Part shown: positions 58,879-64,000 of the stretch, in pieces
Numbering within the stretch: the stretch's first letter is position 1
Layout of the letters: every line of letters starts with the position of its first letter
Source of the DNA: CAVSVP01 sp963731125
GTDB taxonomy: Bacteria; Pseudomonadota; Gammaproteobacteria; Competibacterales; Competibacteraceae
Direction of reading: 5' to 3'
NCBI GenBank assembly: GCA_963731125.1
Contig: CAVSVP010000001.1
Coordinates: 1-64,000 of the forward strand
Length of the DNA stretch: 64,000 nt
Made by a program: the position numbers and the translations under genes
The notes under the pieces: generated by a model
Database searches by the model: none
The model's input: only the letters and a program-made list of their open reading frames with translations
What the model was told of the DNA's origin: nothing

Positions 58879-58914
58879 TAATGGCACGGTTAATGGTACG
58901 GTTAATGGTACGGT
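58879..58914. repeat. Three tandem 12-bp repeats in the peroxidase leader
   Basis: TAATGGCACGGT, TAATGGTACGGT, TAATGGTACGGT lie end to end immediately upstream of the peroxidase ribosome-binding site. They could be a slippage-prone tract or protein-binding sites. Confidence 0.5.
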
Positions 58915-58987
58915 TTCTACGGGATCACTCAGGCGTTGGACCACGCCGGCTTGCCTCCGGTTCTATCTCCTCGCCCCGGCATGGTCG

Positions 58988-59593
58988 CTACTCTTGCGTA
59001 AAACCGATCAAATAGTTTTTAATCAGCGACTGGGCCACTTCGCGTGCCGTACGCCCGCTGTTTGCCTGCAGTTTCTGATCCAGGCTAAGCATACCAATGC
59101 CATGGACGCCGCTCCACAACACACTGGCCGCCAAGGCGATTTCTTCCCGGGAGCGATGTTCGGCCAGCGCTTCCAACTGCTGTTGTACGAGAGCGAAGAT
59201 GCGCGTTACCTTTTCCAGAAAGGATGCGGGCACGGCTTGGCCTGCCGGCATGCGGTGTTCAAAAACCATTTTCCAGCGATGGCTGTTGTGCATGGCAAAG
59301 TCGATGTAGGCGCATCCCAGGGCAAGCACCCGGCTCTGCGGTTGCGCGTTGCAAGCCACCAAGGCGGTTTGGAGGGCGGCGGCCAATTCGTCCAGCGTGC
59401 GTTCATTGACCTGTGCGATAAGATCATCGAGATTGCGGAAAACCAGATAAAGACTGCCTACCGTGTAGCCCATAGCAGCGGCGATCTTACGGGCGCTCAA
59501 GCCCCGCTGGCCCTCGGCGGTAACCACCTGCTCCGCCGCCTGTAAAGCCATCTCGCGAAGCTCTTCACGGCTATGCTCATTACGCCTGCCCAT
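58988..59593 (-). CDS. TetR-family transcriptional regulator
   Basis: A 201-residue repressor-type protein. The N-terminal helix-turn-helix (REMALQAAEQVVTAEGQRGL, SARKIAAAMGYTVGSLYLVF) is typical of TetR; the C-terminal part (WKMVFEHRMPAGQAVPAS, LWSGVHGIGMLSLDQ) matches the WHG ligand-binding domain of the AcrR-like branch. It lies 120 bp upstream of the thiol peroxidase gene in the same direction and may regulate it; recJ diverges on the other side. Ligand unknown. Confidence 0.85.
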   Translation of the reverse strand: MGRRNEHSREELREMALQAAEQVVTAEGQRGLSARKIAAAMGYTVGSLYLVFRNLDDLIAQVNERTLDELAAALQTALVACNAQPQSRVLALGCAYIDFAMHNSHRWKMVFEHRMPAGQAVPASFLEKVTRIFALVQQQLEALAEHRSREEIALAASVLWSGVHGIGMLSLDQKLQANSGRTAREVAQSLIKNYLIGFTQE

Positions 59594-59808
59594 CTTTAAT
59601 TCATTACGACTTTATGCATAATTTTAACCGTCGTGTCCGCTTTCCGGGTTAGTCTCTGGCAACCGGGCTTGCAACAGAACGTGCCTTACCCGGCGGGTAG
59701 AACACCCAGGCGTCATAGGGGTAGTAGGAAACCATGCTGTACAACATTGTGCAACTTTACCCCATTGCCGCCTTTGATTTTTCACATATTTCAGGAAACG
59801 AAACAACC

Positions 59809-61572
59809 ATGCAGATTAAACGCCGTCAGCCCAGTGAGCAAACCTACACCCTGGCTTTAGCCGCCGGCCTATCACCTTTGCTCGCTCATATTATTGCCTG
59901 TCGGTTAGCGGATTTTGCCGGGGATATTCAGCGTATCGTCAGCCCCGGGCTACGCTATATCGAGCATCCCGATCTGCTTAAGGACAGCACCCGAGCGGCG
60001 GAGCGCATCGCGGCCGCCATCATCGGCCAGGAACGCATTGGTATTTTGACGGATTACGACGTCGACGGGATTACCTCTCATGCGCTTATCTATCGAGCGC
60101 TGACTGAGTATTTTGGTTTTCCCAGCGACGCTATCCACAGCTTAATCGGCCATCGCATTCAAGACGGTTACGGAGTTAGCGAAGGCCTGATTCAGCGTAT
60201 ACTGGCCAATGCGATTCGGCCTGAGCTGATTATTACGGCCGACTGCGGTTCTTCCGACGAAGCGCGTATTGCGCGCCTGCAAGAGGCGGGCATCGATGTC
60301 ATTGTAACCGATCATCATGCTCTGCCCCTAGAGGGGCCTCCGCAATCCGCCTATGCAGTAGTTAATCCAACCCGGCCGGATTGTCGCTACCCGGATACCA
60401 CCATTGCAGGCTGTATGACAGCTTGGTTGTTAATGTCCCAGGTGCGCAGCAAGCTGATTGATCAGGGTTATCTACCCGCCGATGCACCAAAGCTTGCCCG
60501 GGAGCTTGACTATGTCAGCTTAGGTACCGTTGCGGACTGCGTCAGCATCGGCACCGCCATCAACCGCGCCGTCGTAGCCGTTGGACTCGGCTACCTTAAC
60601 CGTTTCACCCGCCCCTGCTGGCGTGCCATACGCACTTTATTAAACCGCAGTCAACAGCCATTGACCGTCGAGGACCTGAGTTTTCAGCTCGGCCCTCGAA
60701 TTAACGCCCGCTCCCGCCTGGCTGACCCTTATGCCGCGCTTAGGTACTTGCTGGCGGATAATGACCGGGATGCCATGCGCTATTTGACGCTGCTGGATGC
60801 GGACAATCAAGAGCGCAAGGGGATTGAACGGGATATGGTGGAAACCGCAAAACTCGAGGCCGGCCGTCAGGTCGAGCAGGGGCGTGCCGCCCTGGTAGTG
60901 TATTTGGATAACGGCCATGCCGGTGTACAGGGTATCGTCGCCTCGCGGCTGGTGGAGGCTTTCGGGCGTCCTGCCATTGTACTCTGCAACACCCTGGAAC
61001 CGGGACAACTGACGGGTTCGGCGCGCAGCATTGCCGAGCTGCATATGCGGGATACCCTGCAACGGGTGGCGGATGCCCGAACCGATGTATTCGTTAAATT
61101 CGGCGGTCATAAGGGGGCTGCCGGTCTTACCGTTTACCACGCTAGATTGACAGACTTTCAGGAGGCGTTTGAGCAGGCGGTGCGGGTGCAACTGGGCGAT
61201 ACGAAATTAGGTCCGGTGCTCTGGACGGACGGCAACTTGGCGGCGGAGGCCATTTCGCTGGCCACCCTGGCGGAGCTGGAGCAGTTGCAGCCCTACGGAC
61301 GGGAATTCGAGACGCCGCTTTTCGAGGGTACGTTTATCGTGGAGGCGGTACGGGTGGTGGGGGCGGAGGCGGTGCATCTGACATTGACCCTAAGCACGCC
61401 GGTGAGTCTTTACGGCGCTATCTGGTTCCGTGCGCTGCCGGCGCCTGATGCTCCTTTGCCCGTTGTCTCCGGCAACACCGTGCACTGCGCCTACCGTTTG
61501 AGCCGCAACGAGTTTCGCGGTGCACAGCGCTTACGCCTGTTGATAGAGCATGCCCGCCGGGAACCCCTATAG
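59809..61572 (+). CDS. recJ: Single-stranded-DNA-specific exonuclease RecJ
   Basis: A 587-residue DHH-family 5'-3' exonuclease for recombination and repair. Motifs: ILTDYDVDGITSHALIY (residues 80-96), LIITADCGSSDE, VIVTDHHALP (DHH), SLGTVADCVSI and, in the DHHA1 domain, FVKFGGHKGAAGLTV. An OB-like C domain ends the protein. Start chosen at ATG 59809 after AGGAAA; a longer frame upstream has no support. It overlaps the convergent aminopeptidase gene by 6 bp. Confidence 0.9.
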   Translation: MQIKRRQPSEQTYTLALAAGLSPLLAHIIACRLADFAGDIQRIVSPGLRYIEHPDLLKDSTRAAERIAAAIIGQERIGILTDYDVDGITSHALIYRALTEYFGFPSDAIHSLIGHRIQDGYGVSEGLIQRILANAIRPELIITADCGSSDEARIARLQEAGIDVIVTDHHALPLEGPPQSAYAVVNPTRPDCRYPDTTIAGCMTAWLLMSQVRSKLIDQGYLPADAPKLARELDYVSLGTVADCVSIGTAINRAVVAVGLGYLNRFTRPCWRAIRTLLNRSQQPLTVEDLSFQLGPRINARSRLADPYAALRYLLADNDRDAMRYLTLLDADNQERKGIERDMVETAKLEAGRQVEQGRAALVVYLDNGHAGVQGIVASRLVEAFGRPAIVLCNTLEPGQLTGSARSIAELHMRDTLQRVADARTDVFVKFGGHKGAAGLTVYHARLTDFQEAFEQAVRVQLGDTKLGPVLWTDGNLAAEAISLATLAELEQLQPYGREFETPLFEGTFIVEAVRVVGAEAVHLTLTLSTPVSLYGAIWFRALPAPDAPLPVVSGNTVHCAYRLSRNEFRGAQRLRLLIEHARREPL

Positions 61573-62967
61573 CGCCCGGTCCTCTGACAGGCTGCCGAAG
61601 CGCCGCGTCACATAACGCAACACCGCGCGCAGACCCATCGCCTCACCGCCCTCCGGACGCCCGGGACGGCTCTTGGTGTTCCAGGCCATCAGATCGACAT
61701 GCGCCCAGGGCGTCTCCGCGGGCACAAATTCCTGCAAAAACAGAGCCGCCGTGATAGCACCGGCGTAAGGCGTATCCGACGCGTTGGTAAGATCGGCAAT
61801 CTTGCTGTCTAAAAGCTCCCGATAAGGCGCGTGGAGAGGCAGGCGCCAGAGGGGATCGCGCTCGTCTTCGGCGGCCGTCAACAGCCCGTTGGCCACTTCC
61901 TCGGTGTTACAGAACAAGGCCGGTACCTCGGTGCCCAGCGCCACCCGCGCTGCCCCGGTCAGCGTGGCGAAATCAATCAGCAGATCCGGTTTCTCGGCGG
62001 CACCCTCCGCCAGCGCATCGCAGAGAATCAGCCGACCTTCGGCGTCGGTGTTATGGATTTCCACTGTCAATCCCCGGCGCGCACGCACCACATCACCGGG
62101 ACGCAACGCGTTACCGGCCACCGCATTTTCGACGGCGGCGATTAATACCCGCAGCCGCACCGGCAGGTTAGTGCTCATGATTAAACGGGCAAGGCCGATG
62201 GCGTGGGCCGCCCCACCCATGTCTTTTTTCATCAGACGCATACCGTTAGCGGTTTTTAAATCCAAACCACCGCTGTCGAAGCAAACGCCCTTGCCGACCA
62301 GGGTAAGCTGCGGGCGGCCGGCGTCTCCCCAACGCAGCTCGAGCAAACGGGGTGCATGAGCGCTGGCCCGGCCGACGGCATGAATCAGCGGATAGTTCTG
62401 CGCCAGCAACTCGTCGCCCGCCACCTGGGTGACCATGGCACCGAATTCCTGACCCAAGGCCAGCATAGTCTCCCCGAGTTGCTCTGGCATCATGTCTTCC
62501 GCCGGAACGTTAATCAGATCTCTGACCAAGGTGATGGCTTGTACTTGATGCCGGATGCTCTGACCGTCCCAGAGCGAATCCAGCACCAGCTTGGCCGGGA
62601 TTTGCCGAGGCGCTTTGTAACGGGTGAACTGGTAGGCACCTAACCCCCAGCCAACGGCGATACGCTCCAGAGCCATAGAGCCCCGTTCCGTGTCGAGATA
62701 ATAACTGCCCGCGGGCAAGGCGGTGGGAAGACCGCCACAGGCCCAGGGGTCATCCAGGCAGGTAATACCGGCGATAACGGCGGTCAACGCACCATCGCGG
62801 CCGGGAATTAAGGAAATGCTATTAGGTTTGGCTTGAAAATCGGTGGTTTCCAGCCATCGGCGCCAGGCGGCGTCCTGGTTTTGCAGCCACTGAGGGAATG
62901 TGTCTGCGGCAACCAAGATAAGCGGAATGGCGTTTGCCGGTTTGCTGTCCAGTAACCAATCTTGCAT
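61567..62967 (-). CDS. Leucyl aminopeptidase-family (M17) metallopeptidase
   Basis: A 466-residue M17 aminopeptidase removing N-terminal residues from peptides. Zinc and catalytic motifs are present: LVGKGVCFDSGGLDLKTANG (Lys and Asp), MRLMKKDMGGAAHAIGLA, and EIHNTDAEGRLILCDALAEG (Asp, Glu, Arg). The N domain is shorter and divergent from PepA, as in PepB-like bacterial members. It begins at ATG 62967 and overlaps recJ at the 3' end. Confidence 0.88.
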   Translation of the reverse strand: MQDWLLDSKPANAIPLILVAADTFPQWLQNQDAAWRRWLETTDFQAKPNSISLIPGRDGALTAVIAGITCLDDPWACGGLPTALPAGSYYLDTERGSMALERIAVGWGLGAYQFTRYKAPRQIPAKLVLDSLWDGQSIRHQVQAITLVRDLINVPAEDMMPEQLGETMLALGQEFGAMVTQVAGDELLAQNYPLIHAVGRASAHAPRLLELRWGDAGRPQLTLVGKGVCFDSGGLDLKTANGMRLMKKDMGGAAHAIGLARLIMSTNLPVRLRVLIAAVENAVAGNALRPGDVVRARRGLTVEIHNTDAEGRLILCDALAEGAAEKPDLLIDFATLTGAARVALGTEVPALFCNTEEVANGLLTAAEDERDPLWRLPLHAPYRELLDSKIADLTNASDTPYAGAITAALFLQEFVPAETPWAHVDLMAWNTKSRPGRPEGGEAMGLRAVLRYVTRRFGSLSEDRAL

Positions 62968-63071
62968 GGGCGCCTCTCGACTCGATTGACGAAATATTGA
63001 ATTGTAGCAGTAGCAAAGTCACTTCGAGTATCCGGCTCTATGATTTATTCAGTGCTGGTTAGGCGCGGCAC

Positions 63072-63611
63072 TTATACATTGAGTAGGCACATCTCACAAT
63101 TTGCCAATTGCCGGCCCGCCAGGCGAGAAAAAAATGTGCCGTGGCCAATCACGGCGATGGATTGCTCCGACCGTGATGTTAACCAATCGCGAAAGCCGGA
63201 AACCCGCGCCATCAGCAAATCTTCAGGTTCGGTGCCGCCGGCGGCGTCTACGTACCACCAGGGATCCTCAAGATGGTCAAACGTAAACGCGGGGAACTCT
63301 TTGGCGAGTTCCAGAGGGGAACGGCCGATATCGCAACTGCTGCCCCTATGCTCCCGGTGCAGAGTCTCCACAAGATAAGGAATCCCACGTCCGTCGAAGA
63401 TTCCCAGACAGGTCTGCAGCGCCCGGGTGAGCGGCGAGGTGACCACCAAATCAAAAGACGTAGCGGCGAGCGTCTTGCGTAGCGCGGCTGCCTGCTGATA
63501 CCCCAGCGGTGACAGAGGCGCATCGTGCAGCATGGGATCCACTCCCAGCGCTTCATACCCGGCATTAAAAGTTGACTGGCCATGACGGATAAGATGGATT
63601 GTTTTTCGCAT
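63072..63611 (-). CDS. Histidine phosphatase (phosphoglycerate mutase-like) superfamily protein
   Basis: A 179-residue protein starting MRKTIHLIRHGQSTFNAGYE, where RHG is the phospho-acceptor motif; a second His appears in IAVIGHGTFFSRLAG and Arg and Glu residues in SPLTRALQTCLGI and HREHRGSSCDIG. This fits the branch-1 histidine phosphatase family. GGAG lies upstream of ATG 63611. Substrate not predictable; small phosphate esters are usual. Confidence 0.82.
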   Translation of the reverse strand: MRKTIHLIRHGQSTFNAGYEALGVDPMLHDAPLSPLGYQQAAALRKTLAATSFDLVVTSPLTRALQTCLGIFDGRGIPYLVETLHREHRGSSCDIGRSPLELAKEFPAFTFDHLEDPWWYVDAAGGTEPEDLLMARVSGFRDWLTSRSEQSIAVIGHGTFFSRLAGRQLANCEMCLLNV

Positions 63612-63744
63612 GATATCTCTCCTACTTAACTCACTCCTTTGTGCAATTATTACGAGGTCGCTATAGCCTGAGAGCACAGTTTAGCGAGCGGTTATGACAG
63701 GCGGGTTTAACGCAGGCGAAGGATAATTTCGTGCGCTGCGAAAG

Positions 63745-64000
63745 CTATTTTTCAATAGCGTAGAAATCGCTGTAAAAGTAATTTTCACAGATATAGCGTT
63801 CAAGCTTTTCCCACTCAGCGGCTGCCTCCAACCGGCCACCGGACGTTTGCGAATTCAATGGCATATCGATAGAAGGTAGCGCCGGAGTCTCTGCAGGAAA
63901 ACCGGCGTCTGCGATGGTGATCTGTACCCGCGTATTGGGTGCCAGCGTCACGGGTTCGAGGGGACGGAATATTATTCCATCGAAAATGGCGACGATGCTC
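63745..64000 (-). CDS. DUF104-like antitoxin, cut by the window edge
   Basis: The frame enters from the right edge and reads SIVAIFDGIIFRPLEPVTLA, then PNTRVQITIADAG, and ends YENYFYSDFY-like at 63745. The pattern A-I-F/Y-x-x-x-x-x-R-P-L-E-P-V-x-L and T-R-V-x-V/I is that of DUF104/AF2212-like antitoxins, usually paired with a PIN-domain toxin gene. The N terminus and any toxin gene lie outside the window. Confidence 0.55.
   Translation of the reverse strand, partial: SIVAIFDGIIFRPLEPVTLAPNTRVQITIADAGFPAETPALPSIDMPLNSQTSGGRLEAAAEWEKLERYICENYFYSDFYAIEK

Noticed and set aside
1..64000. CRISPR arrays, rRNA genes, prophage modules
   Set aside because: No regularly spaced repeats with unique spacers, no rRNA sequence and no phage structural genes were seen.

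Overview
The window looks like a chromosomal segment of a gammaproteobacterium. The evidence is a class III polyhydroxyalkanoate synthase pair (phaE-phaC), an rnr-rlmB pair, recJ, a Tpx-type peroxidase, a complete tRNA-Leu(CAG), and a five-gene accessory Hsp70 operon. The genus cannot be named from the sequence; a Chromatiales-like lineage is a guess based mainly on the PHA synthase class. Base composition is uneven: an AT-rich membrane-protein gene lies near 15-16 kb and a clearly GC-richer block runs from about 35 to 50 kb, so parts of the window were probably acquired.

Layout. 0-3.4 kb is a graveyard of insertion sequences: a truncated transposase at the edge, then one IS nested inside another. 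3.9-11.6 kb holds a periplasmic ligand-binding protein, an acetolactate decarboxylase, two tandem alpha/beta hydrolases (one lacking the nucleophile), and a multicopper oxidase whose signal-peptide region is split by a 103-bp MITE and an intact IS630-type element. 12-14.3 kb is phaE-phaC. 14.3-18.7 kb holds a small regulator-like gene, an AT-rich glycosyltransferase-like membrane protein, a three-gene sulfotransferase operon and an acidic-repeat protein. 18.9-24.2 kb is an operon transcribed as TPR protein, J-domain protein, GrpE-like protein, Hsp70, zinc-ribbon protein, with tightly packed or overlapping junctions. 24.6-29.1 kb holds a DsbD/ScsB-type thiol reductase, a small secreted binding protein, and a convergent pair of archaeal-type RNA ligase and PIN-domain partner.

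29.2-53.1 kb is the most unusual part. Reading leftwards from 49.8 kb it encodes a giant secreted protein (Ig-like/SdrD-B-type domains plus a right-handed beta-helix), three adjacent multicopper-oxidase-like proteins (the last with cadherin/Ig-like repeats), a small unknown protein, a subtilisin-like protease, an FG-GAP repeat protein that carries a protease-prodomain-like N terminus, two SCO copper chaperones and a c-type cytochrome fused to a periplasmic-binding domain. A second cytochrome/binding-protein fusion plus SCO pair reads rightwards from 50.6 kb. Together these suggest an exported copper-dependent oxidase system with its own copper delivery, electron acceptor and surface scaffold; the substrate is unknown. 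Two ISs interrupt the locus, and nearly every gene between 35.5 and 51 kb has frameshifts while the protein motifs stay intact. That pattern means either very recent decay or indel errors in the sequence.

53.3-64 kb is ordinary chromosome: rlmB, rnr, tRNA-Leu, a polysaccharide deacetylase-like gene bracketed by two copies of a palindromic repeat of about 105 bp, a thiol peroxidase, a TetR regulator, recJ, an M17 aminopeptidase, a histidine phosphatase and the start of a DUF104-like antitoxin gene cut by the window edge.
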